Shown: positions 41,004 to 50,202, counted from the stretch's first letter. The stretch: DNA of 64,000 nt from JAIBJN01 sp963748205 (GCA_963748205.1 CAVVIB010000019.1:62001-126000), one strand, 5' to 3'. Notes: generated by a model from the letters alone, not told the origin. Translations and numbers: made by a program.

Positions 41004-42522
41004 GGGGCTTCGCCTGCGAAGACGGAGGCGGTCGCGCATCGCGGCAAGGTCGCTCCGCGGGAAGAACCCGAGCGCGACGAGGACGACCGGGTAGGCGAGC
41101 GTCAGCACTGCTCGGATCAGGAGCGAGGCGTAGAAGGGCACCCAGGCGTCGAGCGCGAGCGCCGCGAAGCAGAGCGCGACCATGACGCCGACCGCGAGCC
41201 CGAGGCGGCGCCACTCCCAGGGCACCGGGTAGATCCGCTGGCAGATGACGGCCATCCCGATCGTCATCACCGCGAACGAGGCCGCGGTCGCCCACGCCGC
41301 TCCGAGGAACGAGTAGGGCGGGATGAGCAGGAAGTAGAGCCCGATCGCCAGCACGCGCCGAGCCCGCCGAGAGCGGCAGGAGCAGCCGCATGCGCTTGGT
41401 CACGTTCACGCTGACCGCGAAGACGGTGAACGCGCCCGTGCCCGCGGCCGCGAGCGCGAGCGGCGGCACCGCGTAGGTCGCCTCCCAGAAGCGCTCGGGC
41501 ATGAGCAGGTGGAAGACCGGGAGGATCCAGAGCGAGACGAGCGCGACGAGGAAGCCGATCGCGAAGAAGAAGTAGTTCGCCCCGCGCGCCACCATCTGCG
41601 GGTGCCGCTCGGTGTGCAGCCACGAGAAGTGCCACTGCGACCAGCCCATGCGGAAGGCGAACACCCCGACGACCACGACCTGGCTGTAGCGGAAGGCCGC
41701 GCCGTAGAGGCCCGTGTCCGCCGTGCCGTGGAAGTGGGCGACGAAGAAGCGGTCGAGGAAGTTCAAGGCGTAGAACGCGACCCCGCTCAGGATCGCCGGC
41801 CAGGAGAACTCGAGCATCTCTCGGACGAGTCTCGGCGGGATGCGCGGGACGAGGTCGCGGACCCACTCGCGCGCCGAGATGACGAAGACGACGCCGGCGC
41901 TCGTCAGCGACGCCAGGAGGATTCCCTTGACGCCGTACTCCCAGACCGCCACGAAGAGGATGCTGAAGACGACCATCGTGACGGCGCGCGAGAGCGCGTA
42001 GAAGGCGAACGTGAGCGGCTTCCGCCGCAGCCGGCAGAGCGCCATGGGGAGGTCGACGATGTTGGTCAGGTAGAGGTCGGCCAGGGCGATGACGAAGAGG
42101 GTCGCGTAGGTGGAGCTGTCAGCGACCCCGCCGGCGAGCGGCCCGGAGAGGATCATCAGCGCCCCGACGAGCACCGCCGGATACGCGGCCTCGATTGCGA
42201 AGTACACGGTGATGACCTGGCGCCGCCACGCGCGGTCGTCCTTGTCGAAGAAGAAGCGCGCGAGCGTGCCCGGCAGCGCGATGAACACGTCGATCAGGGC
42301 CATCGTCGCGAGCACGAGCTCGAGCACGCCGAACTCGGACGGGCTCAGGAAGTGCGCGTAGAGCGGGACGAGGAGGAACGCGAGCGACTTGACCGCAACG
42401 CGGGTGCCGCCGTAGACCGCCGTGTCGTAGGCGAGGGCGGCGATCCCGAGTTTGCGCGGGACCTCGTCCTCGTCCTCGCGCAGGGCGTCCGAAAGCGTTT
42501 CCTCCGCCCGAACCTCGCTCAT
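41001..42522 (-). CDS. Polysaccharide flippase, Wzx/MATE-like (apparent frameshift)
   Basis: About 507 residues with 12-14 membrane helices. The start SEVRAEETLSDALREDEDEV is a cytosolic acidic tail, then LAYDTAVYGGTRVAVKSLAF, FSWPAILSGVAFYALNFLDR and FFVAHFHGTADTGLYGAAFR are typical of lipid-linked oligosaccharide flippases. The frame changes by one base near 41354-41358, between LLLPLSAGSA and VLAIGLYFLLIPPYSFLGAA. Moves undecaprenyl-linked repeat units across the membrane for polymerisation. A TAACGT box 9 bases before the ATG overlaps the stop of the upstream gene. Confidence 0.87.
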
Positions 42523-42531
42523 TGCGGGAGG

Positions 42532-42537
42532 ACGTTA
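42532..42537 (-). promoter_or_regulatory. Possible -10 box TAACGT before the flippase
   Basis: TAACGT on the minus strand, 9 bases before ATG 42522, overlapping the TAA stop of the upstream gene. Fits the TAnnnT spacing rule, though the match could be chance. Confidence 0.35.
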
Positions 42538-44160
42538 CTCGTAGCCCAGGTCGCGCAGGCGCTCGAGGATGACGCGCTCCTCCTCCTCGGAGTAGACGGC
42601 GCCTTCCTTGGCGCCCGCCGCGGCCGCCTGGCGCTCGGCGCGGCCGACCGTCTCGAGCTCGCCGAGCACGTCGTCGAGCGGTGCGCCGTCGAGCCCGTCC
42701 TGCTCGAGGCCGAAGAGGCGCAGGATCGTCGCGGCCATCTGCGTGATCTCGGCGCCCTCGGGCACTGCGGCGGGCTGGATCCCGGGCCCGGCCGCGGCCA
42801 GGATGCCGGTCAGCCCGTGATGGCCCGAGAAGCCGTAGGAGATGCTCGGGTCGAGCTTCTCGTGGCGGTCGAACGGCGTCGTCCAGCGGCGCCGGCTCGC
42901 GTCCACGTAGACGCGCTCGTCGTGCGGGAGGACGACCAGCTCGGGCGCCTTGTCCATGTGCGGGCCGCTGTAGAGCTCCTCCTTGCGGCGCACGGCGAAC
43001 GCCGGCTCCCCGGTGGCCGGGTGGCGGATCTCGCCGAGCTCCTCGGCCAGCCGCTCGGCGAACGCCGGGTCGGTGCGTGCCCCGCTCGCCTCGCCGAGGA
43101 AGACCTGTCCGCCGGCGCCGTAGCCGTACGCCCGCGTCGAGCCGAAGTCGATCTCGCCGAACGCCCGGTCCTCGCCGGGCTGCGGCAGGAAGGGGAGGTG
43201 GTCGAAGCGGCGGCCGTAGCCGCTCCTCGTCCGCGCCAGCCGCTGGTCGACCTTGGAGAGGTAGTCCAGGCGCGTCCCCTTCAGCCGCTGGAGCGAGCGC
43301 GTCCGATAGCGCAGGTGCCCCGCCTCCTCGAGCCAGCGGTTGACGTGGAACGTCCAGTGGATCGGCCGCATGCCGTGGTCGGAGAGCACGATCACGGTCG
43401 GCTCCTCGTCCGAGGCGGCGCCCGCCACCTCGATCAGGTGCGCGCAGGCGGCGTCGATCGCCTCGTAGACCCTGACGATCTCGTCGCCGGGGTCGTCCGG
43501 GTCGTGCGCGGGGTGCTCCGGGTCGAGCCGGTGCCAGCCCAGGTGGCCGATGTGGTCGGAGCTCATGAAGTCGACGCACAGGAGGTCGAGGCCGGGCTCG
43601 AGCTCGTAGGAGAGCCGGCAGACGTCGGCGATCTGCTCCACGTGGTCGATCAGCCGCTGGGTGTAGCGCGGGAAGTCCTCCCACCAGCGCTCGGCCATGG
43701 GGTGGTACGCGGTGACGAGGTCGGGCCGCGCCGACTGGATGCGCTGCCGCGCGCTCTCCGGCAGGATCGCCGGCTGCTCGGGCCCGCCGTAGCCCGTGAC
43801 GAGGATGCCCTCGATCGGCTCCGGCGGATACGTGAACGGGACGGTCACGAACGCCGAGCGCACGCCCGCGGCGCCGAGCGGCCGCCAGAACGGGGTGCCC
43901 GTGCGGCTCGCGGCGTTCTCGACGCGCGACTGGGCGCGGTTCGGGTTGGTCGTGAAGTTGAAGATCCCGTGCCCGCCCGGGTTGAGCCCGGTGAGGAACG
44001 ACGACCAGGCGGTCGGCGTCATCGCGGGCACCGTCGAGCGCAGCGGCCCGAACGCGCCCTCGGACGAGAGGCGCGCGATCGTCGGCAGCTTCCCCCTGGA
44101 GAGGAGGTCGCTGACGAGCTCGTAGTCCGCCCCGTCGAAGCCGAGGACGAGCGCCTTCAC
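42535..44160 (-). CDS. Alkaline-phosphatase-superfamily phosphodiesterase (type I NPP-like)
   Basis: 541 residues, no signal peptide. KALVLGFDGADYELVSDLLS has the first metal Asp, TVPAMTPTAWSSFLTGLNPG the catalytic Thr/Ser, FMSSDHIGHLGWH and TVIVLSDHGMRPIHW further metal ligands, and YGFSGHHGLTGILAAAGPGI the last His. This is a complete active site of the nucleotide pyrophosphatase/phosphodiesterase group. In a glycan locus it may hydrolyse or transfer a phosphodiester group; the substrate is unknown. GTG overlaps the glycosyltransferase stop by 4 bases. Confidence 0.85.
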   Translation of the reverse strand: MKALVLGFDGADYELVSDLLSRGKLPTIARLSSEGAFGPLRSTVPAMTPTAWSSFLTGLNPGGHGIFNFTTNPNRAQSRVENAASRTGTPFWRPLGAAGVRSAFVTVPFTYPPEPIEGILVTGYGGPEQPAILPESARQRIQSARPDLVTAYHPMAERWWEDFPRYTQRLIDHVEQIADVCRLSYELEPGLDLLCVDFMSSDHIGHLGWHRLDPEHPAHDPDDPGDEIVRVYEAIDAACAHLIEVAGAASDEEPTVIVLSDHGMRPIHWTFHVNRWLEEAGHLRYRTRSLQRLKGTRLDYLSKVDQRLARTRSGYGRRFDHLPFLPQPGEDRAFGEIDFGSTRAYGYGAGGQVFLGEASGARTDPAFAERLAEELGEIRHPATGEPAFAVRRKEELYSGPHMDKAPELVVLPHDERVYVDASRRRWTTPFDRHEKLDPSISYGFSGHHGLTGILAAAGPGIQPAAVPEGAEITQMAATILRLFGLEQDGLDGAPLDDVLGELETVGRAERQAAAAGAKEGAVYSEEEERVILERLRDLGYE

Positions 44161-45260
44161 GCGGCCACCAGCTCGCGGTAGAGGCGGTCGAGCGCAGGCC
44201 CTGGGTCGCCGACGGTCTCGCGCACGACGCGTTGGTTGCGCTCGCCGTACGTCTGCCGGAGCGAGTCGTCGTGCAGGAGCCCGAGGACGGCCTTGGCCGT
44301 CGCGGTCTCGTCCCGAACGGGGACGATCTCCGCGCCCTCGCCGGGCCCGACCCACTCGTCGATGGACGCCGCGTCGGCGCAGACCACGGCGCGGCCGGAG
44401 GCCATCGCCTCGAGCAGGGACGGCGGCGTCGAGTCGGAGTTGGCGACGGAGACCACGACGTCGGCGGCCGCCACGAGCGGCGGCAGGTCCCCGGCCGAGA
44501 CCCGGTGGAACGCGACCCGGTCCTCGAGCCTCAGCTCCGACGCCATCGCCTCGAGGCTCGGACGCAGCGGACCGGAGTCGCCTGCGAGCAGGAGCCGTGC
44601 CCGCGGCTCGTCCTTCGCGACCTGGCTGAACGCGCCGAGCAGGGTGTCGATGTTCGTGTCCGGGCGGAAGTTCCGCAGCGAGAGAACCACGAGCGAGTCG
44701 TCGGGCCAGCCGAGCGAGGAGCGCAGGCTCGCATCCGCGCGCTCGGGGGCGAAGCCGTCGAGGTCCACGTGCCAGAAGACGTTGCGGATCTTCTCGGGCG
44801 CCGCGCCGAGCTCGAGCGAGGCCTGCTCCAGCGCCTTCGAGTTGACGACGACGAGGTCGGCGCCTCGGACGGCCTCCTTGGCCCGCGCTCTCCCGCGCTT
44901 CCCTCCATGAACGAGGGCGTCGGTGCCCCACGGGCTCATGACGAGCGGGCGGGCGCCGGAACGGGCGGCCCAGTAGCCGTAGGGGAGGAGGTAGTGGGCG
45001 TGGACGATGTCGACGTCCAGCCGCTTGGCGAGGCGGCTGAGCGCAGGCGCGATCGCGGCGCGGCGCGCGAACGGGATCCGCGTGCCGACGCCCAGCGACT
45101 GGATCGAGTGGAAGCTTGCGGGCGGGTCGTCCTCGCGCGGCTCGCGGTCGCTCGCGAGGTGCACGTCGTGCCCCGCTGCGGAGACCGTCCTGGCCCAGCG
45201 GAGGAGATGGATGGAGCGGACGTTGCCGATCCCGAGCACGCGGAGAGGGCGGCCGGCCAC
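44157..45260 (-). CDS. Glycosyltransferase family 4
   Basis: 367 residues, GT-B fold. RVLGIGNVRSIHLLRWARTV opens the acceptor domain; IVHAHYLLPYGYWAARSG, VVLSLRNFRPDTNIDTLLGA and the donor-site block VSVANSDSTPPSLLEAMASG with the E-x7-E pattern are typical GT4. A TTG at 45269 is in frame, but a TAGAAT box overlaps it, so GTG at 45260, 8 bases after the box, is the likelier start. First gene of a four-gene minus-strand unit (GT4, phosphodiesterase, flippase, ATP-grasp). Confidence 0.88.
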   Translation of the reverse strand: MAGRPLRVLGIGNVRSIHLLRWARTVSAAGHDVHLASDREPREDDPPASFHSIQSLGVGTRIPFARRAAIAPALSRLAKRLDVDIVHAHYLLPYGYWAARSGARPLVMSPWGTDALVHGGKRGRARAKEAVRGADLVVVNSKALEQASLELGAAPEKIRNVFWHVDLDGFAPERADASLRSSLGWPDDSLVVLSLRNFRPDTNIDTLLGAFSQVAKDEPRARLLLAGDSGPLRPSLEAMASELRLEDRVAFHRVSAGDLPPLVAAADVVVSVANSDSTPPSLLEAMASGRAVVCADAASIDEWVGPGEGAEIVPVRDETATAKAVLGLLHDDSLRQTYGERNQRVVRETVGDPGPALDRLYRELVAA

Positions 45261-45268
45261 GGCGGGCA

Positions 45269-45274
45269 ATTCTA
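45269..45274 (-). promoter_or_regulatory. -10 box TAGAAT, leaderless promoter of the minus-strand glycan unit
   Basis: Minus-strand TAGAAT, 8 bases before GTG 45260. Close to consensus and decides the start of the glycosyltransferase. Confidence 0.6.
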
Positions 45275-45303
45275 GTTGTGGGGCCGTTCGCGCCCAGCGT
45301 CAC

Positions 45304-45309
45304 TACCAT
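45304..45309 (+). promoter_or_regulatory. -10 box TACCAT, leaderless promoter of the sulfotransferase
   Basis: TACCAT, 8 bases before GTG 45318, facing away from the minus-strand promoter 30 bases to the left. Confidence 0.55.
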
Positions 45310-45317
45310 ACGGCCGC

Positions 45318-46097
45318 GTGAGCGACGGGCAGCACCGCCTGGTCTTCGTCTGCGGCCTGCACCGGAGCGGGACGACCCTGCTGGCCCGGATCCTGGGGGA
45401 GCACGCGGAGGTCAGCGGGTTCGCCGAGACCGGCGCCCCGGAGGACGAGGGCCAGCACCTTCAGGGCGTGTACCCGCCGGCCAAGGTCTACGGCGGGCCC
45501 GGGCGCTTCGGCTTCGACGACCGCGCGCACCTCACGGAGGCCTCGCCGCTCGTGGGTGCAGGCAGCCGGGAGCGCCTCTTCGAGGAATGGTCGCCGCACT
45601 GGGACCTCTCGAAGCCGCTCCTGCTGGAGAAGTCGCCGCCGAACCTGCTCAAGACCCGCTTCCTTCAGGCGCTCTTCCCCGAGGCGTCCTTCGTCGCGCT
45701 CGTGCGGCACCCGGTGGCGGTCTCGCTCGCCACCGCGAAGTGGCGCCAGACGCGGCGCTACGACCGCCTGGTCGAGCACTGGCTCCACTGCCACGAGCTC
45801 TTCGAGGCCGACCGCCCGCACCTCGAGCGCGTCCACGTGCTCCTTTACGAGGACCTCGTGCGCGATCCCCGTGCCGCACTCGCGGGCGTCCTCGAATTCC
45901 TGGGCCTCGAGGGCGATCTGACGGCGGATCTCGACCCGGGCCCGAACCAGCGGTATTTCGAGCGCTGGCGGGAGCTGGCGAAAAGCGGTCTCTTCTGGCG
46001 CGCGTACTTCCCGCTGCTCACGGCGCGCTACGAGGGGCGGGTGCGCCGCTTCGGTTACAGCCTGCGGGATCTCGACCGCGCGGACGGCTGGGGCTAG
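45318..46097 (+). CDS. PAPS-dependent sulfotransferase
   Basis: 259 residues. The 5'-phosphosulfate loop is VCGLHRSGTTLLARILGEHA, and the 3'-phosphate loop is in LVRHPVAVSLATAKW. LLLEKSPPNLLKTRFLQALF lies between. Transfers sulfate from PAPS to a sugar, lipid or other hydroxyl. It lies within the glycan locus, so sulfation of the polysaccharide is plausible; PAPS would come from sat and cysC at 30.5-32.2 kb. The stop overlaps the convergent gene by 4 bases. Confidence 0.88.
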   Translation: MSDGQHRLVFVCGLHRSGTTLLARILGEHAEVSGFAETGAPEDEGQHLQGVYPPAKVYGGPGRFGFDDRAHLTEASPLVGAGSRERLFEEWSPHWDLSKPLLLEKSPPNLLKTRFLQALFPEASFVALVRHPVAVSLATAKWRQTRRYDRLVEHWLHCHELFEADRPHLERVHVLLYEDLVRDPRAALAGVLEFLGLEGDLTADLDPGPNQRYFERWRELAKSGLFWRAYFPLLTARYEGRVRRFGYSLRDLDRADGWG

Positions 46098-46909
46098 GCC
46101 GGCGTCGGGCGCTTGAGGAGCTCGTAGCCCTCGGCGAGGAACGGCGTGCGGTCGACGAGCGCTGCGATCTCGTCCGGGGCGTACTCGCCCTCCTCGGTCA
46201 CGTAGCTCGTGATCTGCTCGGGCGGCGTCAGGTCGACGCGCTCCTCGTCGGGCTCGGCCGGGTCGTCCGGGGCGAGCTTCAGCACCTCGCAGGCGACGAT
46301 CACGGGCACGCCCGCCTTGGTGGCGGCCTTCGTCAGCGGGTCCGTGTGCACCTTGTTCAGGAGCGAGCCGTCACGGAAGACCGTGTCCGCGCCCAGGAGC
46401 AGGACGCCGACGCTCTCGACGGCGTGCGCCGCGTCCGAGTCGGCGACGACCTCGGTCGTCAGGCCTGCCTCGGCGAGCTCCTCCGCGAACGCGCGGCCCT
46501 CGCCGACCGGGTCGGAGACGGTGCAGACGACCCGGGCGGGATTCCCGTGGATGAGCGCCTCGCGGGCCGTCGCCGAGGCCGAGTGGGTCATGACCACGTG
46601 CTCGGCGATCTGCGGGCCGAGCAGGACGGCGATCGTGGCTGCGGCGCGCTCGCGCGAGCCGATCACGGCGTGGGCCTCCTCGACGAGCTGCTCGGGCGTC
46701 CGGGCTGCGAGGAGCACACGGCCGAGAGCGCCTGCGATGGCGCCGATCGTGGGCTGCGCCTGAACGAGCTCCCGGGCGACCGCGACGGGGTCTTCCCCGA
46801 GCTCGACGGCGGCCACGACGGCCTCCACGGCCTCCTTGGCGAGCCAGCTGGCGCCATGCTTGTCGTCCGCGGCGATGCGCTCCACGCGCGCTGCGATGTC
46901 GGCGTGCAT
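46094..46909 (-). CDS. eIF-2B alpha/beta/delta-family protein (sugar-phosphate isomerase-like)
   Basis: 271 residues. Helical N-terminal half, then a Rossmann-like half with VLLLGADTVFRDGSLLNKVH and TKAGVPVIVACEVLKL, hallmarks of the eIF-2B-alpha/ribose-1,5-bisphosphate isomerase/MtnA superfamily. It lacks the MtnA N-terminal signature, so a ribose-bisphosphate isomerase-like or unknown sugar-phosphate role is likelier than methionine salvage. The ATG at 46909 follows a TACCCT box by 9 bases. Isolated between plus-strand glycan genes. Confidence 0.78.
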   Translation of the reverse strand: MHADIAARVERIAADDKHGASWLAKEAVEAVVAAVELGEDPVAVARELVQAQPTIGAIAGALGRVLLAARTPEQLVEEAHAVIGSRERAAATIAVLLGPQIAEHVVMTHSASATAREALIHGNPARVVCTVSDPVGEGRAFAEELAEAGLTTEVVADSDAAHAVESVGVLLLGADTVFRDGSLLNKVHTDPLTKAATKAGVPVIVACEVLKLAPDDPAEPDEERVDLTPPEQITSYVTEEGEYAPDEIAALVDRTPFLAEGYELLKRPTPA

Positions 46910-46918
46910 CTGGCCCCA

Positions 46919-46924
46919 AGGGTA
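46919..46924 (-). promoter_or_regulatory. -10 box TACCCT, leaderless promoter of the eIF-2B-like gene
   Basis: Minus-strand TACCCT followed by 9 bases and ATG 46909. Confidence 0.45.
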
Positions 46925-46958
46925 CCCGGAATCGCGCCGAGCGAGATCGTGCCGATGG

Positions 46959-46964
46959 TAGCCT
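46959..46964 (+). promoter_or_regulatory. -10 box TAGCCT, leaderless promoter of the main glycan operon
   Basis: TAGCCT, 7 bases before ATG 46972. From here genes overlap or nearly touch as far as the next plus-strand box at 53242. Confidence 0.6.
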
Positions 46965-46971
46965 GCGGCCG

Positions 46972-47943
46972 ATGGCCGAGGCTGAAACGGCGGCGCAACC
47001 CGCTCCACGACTGGCCGAGGCGCCCCTCCCAGCCGTCAGCCTCGTCATCCCGGTCTTCAACGAGGAGGCCACCCTCGAGGAGGTCTGCACCCGGGCCCTG
47101 GCGACGCTCGAGAGCCTGGGGAAGCCCTACGAGGTGATCATCGTGGACGACGGCTCCCGGGACGGAACGTGGGCCATCGTCGAGCGTCTCGCCGCGGCCG
47201 AGCCCGCGGTTCGCGCGGTGCGCCTGAAGCGCAACTTCGGGCAGCACCCGGCCATGCACGCGGGCCTCTCGCGGGCGCGGGGCGACATCGTCGCGACCAT
47301 GGACGCCGACCTCCAGAACGTCCCCGAGGACCTCCCGAAGCTGATCGCCGCCGTCGAGGGCGGCGTGGACGTCGCCAGCGGGCGGCGGCGCGGCCGCGAC
47401 GACTCCTGGGGCCGCACGGTCCCCTCCAAGATGGTCAACGGAATGCTGCGGCGCTTCACCGGCGTCGAGATCGCCGACTTCGGCTGCGCCTTCAACGCCT
47501 ACTCGCGCTCTGCGATCGAGCCGGTGCTCGGCGTGATCGGCAAGCAGAAGTTCACCAAGGCGCTCGTGCTCTCCGCCGGCGCGAGCGTGGTCGAGGTCGA
47601 CCTCTCGCACCAGGCGCGCGCGGACGGCTCCCGCTACTCGCCGTTCCGGCTCATCCGGCTTGCGCTCCACGTGCTCGCGGGCTTCTGGCCGCAGCCGATC
47701 CAGTGGGCCGGCGTGCTCATCGGCGCCATCTGCGGGTTCCTCACGCTCGCCGTCGGCGTCTGGGGAATCGCGGTCTGGGTCGTCAACGGCGACTTCCCGG
47801 GCCTGCTCTTCCTCGGTGGGCTCGTCCTCGGCGTGCTCGCCGTGCAAGGATTCATCCTCGCCCTTGTCGGGGAGTACCTGGGGCGGATTCAGCGTGACGT
47901 GGAGGGGCGGCCCCTCTACACCATCGATCAGGAGCTCTCTTGA
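46972..47943 (+). CDS. Polyprenyl-phosphate glycosyltransferase (GT2, DPM/GtrB type)
   Basis: 323 residues. GT2 domain: SLVIPVFNEEATLEEVCTRA, IIVDDGSRDGTW, ATMDADLQNVPEDLPKLIAA (DxD) and RAIRRGxxD-like ASGRRRGRDDSWGRTVPSKM. Two C-terminal helices (WAGVLIGAICGFLTLAVGVW and LFLGGLVLGVLAVQGFILAL) end with YLGRIQRDVEGRPLYTI, the usual GtrB/ArnC tail. Transfers a sugar to undecaprenyl phosphate on the cytosolic face, supplying GT-C enzymes such as that at 21310 or 53266. Confidence 0.9.
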   Translation: MAEAETAAQPAPRLAEAPLPAVSLVIPVFNEEATLEEVCTRALATLESLGKPYEVIIVDDGSRDGTWAIVERLAAAEPAVRAVRLKRNFGQHPAMHAGLSRARGDIVATMDADLQNVPEDLPKLIAAVEGGVDVASGRRRGRDDSWGRTVPSKMVNGMLRRFTGVEIADFGCAFNAYSRSAIEPVLGVIGKQKFTKALVLSAGASVVEVDLSHQARADGSRYSPFRLIRLALHVLAGFWPQPIQWAGVLIGAICGFLTLAVGVWGIAVWVVNGDFPGLLFLGGLVLGVLAVQGFILALVGEYLGRIQRDVEGRPLYTIDQELS

Positions 47944-48947
47944 CCCGCAAGCGCATTCTCGTGACCGGCGGTGCCGGCTTCATCTCGTCGAGCTTCGTCC
48001 GGCACCTGCTGACGACGACCCCGTACGACGTGGTCTCGCTCGACGCGCTCACGTACGCGGGCAACGTCGACAACCTCTCCGACGTGATGGGGCACGAGCG
48101 GCTCTCGTTCGTGCACGGGGACATCCGCGACCGGGCGCTCGTCGCCGACATCGTCCGCGACGTCGACGTGATCATCAACGCGGCCGCCGAGTCCCACGTC
48201 GAGAAGTCGATCGTCGAGGGCGCGCGCGAGTTCGTGACCACGAACGTCGAGGGCACGCAGGTCCTGCTCGACGCGATCCGCGAGGCGCCGGTGGAGCGCC
48301 TCGTCCTCATCTCCTCGAGCGAGGTCTACGGAACGGCCGAGAGCGCTCCCATGGACGAGGAGCACCCGCTCAACCCGCGCTCGCCCTACGCGGCGACGAA
48401 GGCGGGAGCGGACCGGCTCGCGTACTCCTACTACGTCACCTACGGGCTCCCGATCGTGATCGTGCGGCCGTTCAACAACTACGGCCCGTACCAGCATCCG
48501 GAGAAGGTCGTGCCGCGCTTCATCACCCAGGCGCTCGCCGACCTGCCGCTGACCGTGCACGGCGACGGGCATGCCTCGCGCGACTGGCTCTACGTCGAGG
48601 ATCACGCGGAGGCGATCGACGCCGTTCTCGCGGCCGACCTCGGCGACGTGGCCGGCGAGGTGCTCAACGTCGCGACGGGCGTCGACATCTCCGTGTCGCA
48701 GATCGCCGACGCTGTCCTCGAGCAGCTCGGAAAGCCCGCGTCCCTGAAGGTCCACCTGCCCGAGCGGCCGGGCCAGGTCGACCGCCACATCGGCTCGACC
48801 GAGAAGGCCGAGCGGCTGCTCGGCTGGCGCGCGCGGACGTCTTTCGAAGGCGGACTGGCACGCACCATCGCGTGGTACCAGCAGAATCGTCCCTGGTGGG
48901 AAGCAGCCCTTCGAGCGGAACAGACGGCGAGCGGAAGCGCCTCCTAG
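47940..48947 (+). CDS. RmlB-like NAD-dependent nucleotide-sugar epimerase/dehydratase
   Basis: 335 residues, extended SDR. RILVTGGAGFISSSFVRHLL binds NAD; SPYAATKAGADRLAYSYYVT has the YxxxK pair; RPFNNYGPYQHPEKVVPRFI strongly resembles dTDP-glucose 4,6-dehydratase. The catalytic Asp-Glu of RmlB (TDEVYG) reads SSSEVYG, so the general acid Asp is missing and another reaction (epimerase or decarboxylase) is possible. TTG start has AGGAG 5-10 bases upstream. Stands before an ATP-grasp gene and an aminotransferase. Confidence 0.85.
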   Translation: MTRKRILVTGGAGFISSSFVRHLLTTTPYDVVSLDALTYAGNVDNLSDVMGHERLSFVHGDIRDRALVADIVRDVDVIINAAAESHVEKSIVEGAREFVTTNVEGTQVLLDAIREAPVERLVLISSSEVYGTAESAPMDEEHPLNPRSPYAATKAGADRLAYSYYVTYGLPIVIVRPFNNYGPYQHPEKVVPRFITQALADLPLTVHGDGHASRDWLYVEDHAEAIDAVLAADLGDVAGEVLNVATGVDISVSQIADAVLEQLGKPASLKVHLPERPGQVDRHIGSTEKAERLLGWRARTSFEGGLARTIAWYQQNRPWWEAALRAEQTASGSAS

Positions 48948-50130
48948 TCCTGGGCGCAGGGCCGGCGCAGCTCGGCCTGCACCGCGCTGCGCGGGATCGG
49001 GGGCTCTACGTCATCGCCTGTGACCGCGATCCGGCCGCGGTCGGCTTCGAGTACGCCGACCGGCGCGCGGTGGTCTCCGTCGAGGACGAATCGGCCGTGA
49101 GCCAGCTCGCCCGGGCGGAGCAGGTGAACGGGATCATCGCGCCCGGGATCGACTGGCCGGTCGCGATCGCGGCCCGCATCGCCGCCCACGCAGGGCTCCC
49201 GCATCCGCTCGATCCCGACGTCGCCGCGATCGCGGTGCTCAAGAACCGGCAGCGCAAGCTGCTCGACGAGCACGGCGTGCCCCAGCCGCGCTGGGAGCTG
49301 ACGACGGGCGACAAGGACGGCCTGCCGCTCCCCGGCGTCGTGAAGCCGGTCGACCGCCAGGGCCAGAAGGGGCTGTCCGTCATCGCGGACCGCGGCGAGC
49401 TCGCGGACGCGATCGGGCGCGCCGTGGCGGCCTCGCGCACGGGCCTCGCGCTCGTCGAGGAGCTCGTCCCGGGCCCGGAGGTGACGGTGAACGCGTTCTC
49501 GGTCGGCGGCCGCTTCCACCCGCTGACGGTGACCGACAGGCTCACCGCCGACGGCCCGGCCTTCGGGGTCGCGCTCGCGCACGCCTGGCCGAGCGTCCAC
49601 GACGTCGAGGGCGCAGTCGAGGCCGCGAGGCAGGCCGCCGAGGCGCTCGGCGTCACCGACGGCCCCACGTACACGCAGATCGTGCTCGGGCCCGATGGGC
49701 CGCGCGTGATGGAGCTCGCGGCGCGCCTTGGCGGAGGCCACGACGCCGAGCTCTGCCACGCCGCGCTCGGGATCGACCTGAACGGCCTTGCGCTCGCCGC
49801 GGCGCTCGGCGAGCCCGTCGACATCCCGGAGCCCGAGCCGGCGGGCGGCGCCTGCGTCCGGTTCCTCGTCCCGCCGGAGGGCACGCTCGAGGACGTGGAG
49901 GGCCTGGAGGACGCGCTCGCCGTCGACGGCATCCTCGACGCGCGGGTCTACCGCCAGCCCGGCTGGCAGTTCGGGCCGTTCCGCCGCGGCAACGACCGGG
50001 CGGGCTTCGTGCTCGCGCGCGGCGAGAGCCGCGACGACGCCCTCGCGCGCGCCGATCGCGCCGCCGACCTCATCCGCCTCCGAAGACCGCCGATGCACAA
50101 GCTCTTGTTGGGGAACCCCTTCCGAAATGA
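48896..50130 (+). CDS. ATP-grasp ligase no. 2 (apparent frameshift near 3' end)
   Basis: About 411 residues. RLLVLGAGPAQLGLHRAARD and YADRRAVVSVEDESAVSQLA form the pre-ATP-grasp domain. GVVKPVDRQGQKGLSVIADR, ALVEELVPGPEVTVNAFSVG and RVMELAARLGGGHDAELCHA are the ATP-grasp core, similar to PurK/biotin-carboxylase-like amino-acid ligases. The first frame runs past 50130 into non-conserved sequence; a missing base near 50088 would give the end LIRLRKTADAQALVGEPLPK and a TGA at 50128. GTG 48896 overlaps the preceding gene by about 50 bases. Probable role: amide-bond formation on the amino sugar made by its neighbours. Confidence 0.8.
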
Positions 50131-50147
50131 ACACCTGGCCGCCGGGC

Positions 50148-50202
50148 CGCGCCGGACGGCGCGATGCGGCGTCCTCGGTTGCGCCCGTAGCCTCCGGCTA
50201 CG
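50148..50202 (+). terminator. Two hairpins in the 50131-50267 spacer
   Basis: CGCGCC-GGAC-GGCGCG (50148-50163) and CGTAGCC-TCC-GGCTACG (50186-50202), both perfect stems. The 137-bp spacer is the largest non-coding gap in the glycan operon and may end or tune transcription before the aminotransferase. No coding pattern seen in it. Confidence 0.35.
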
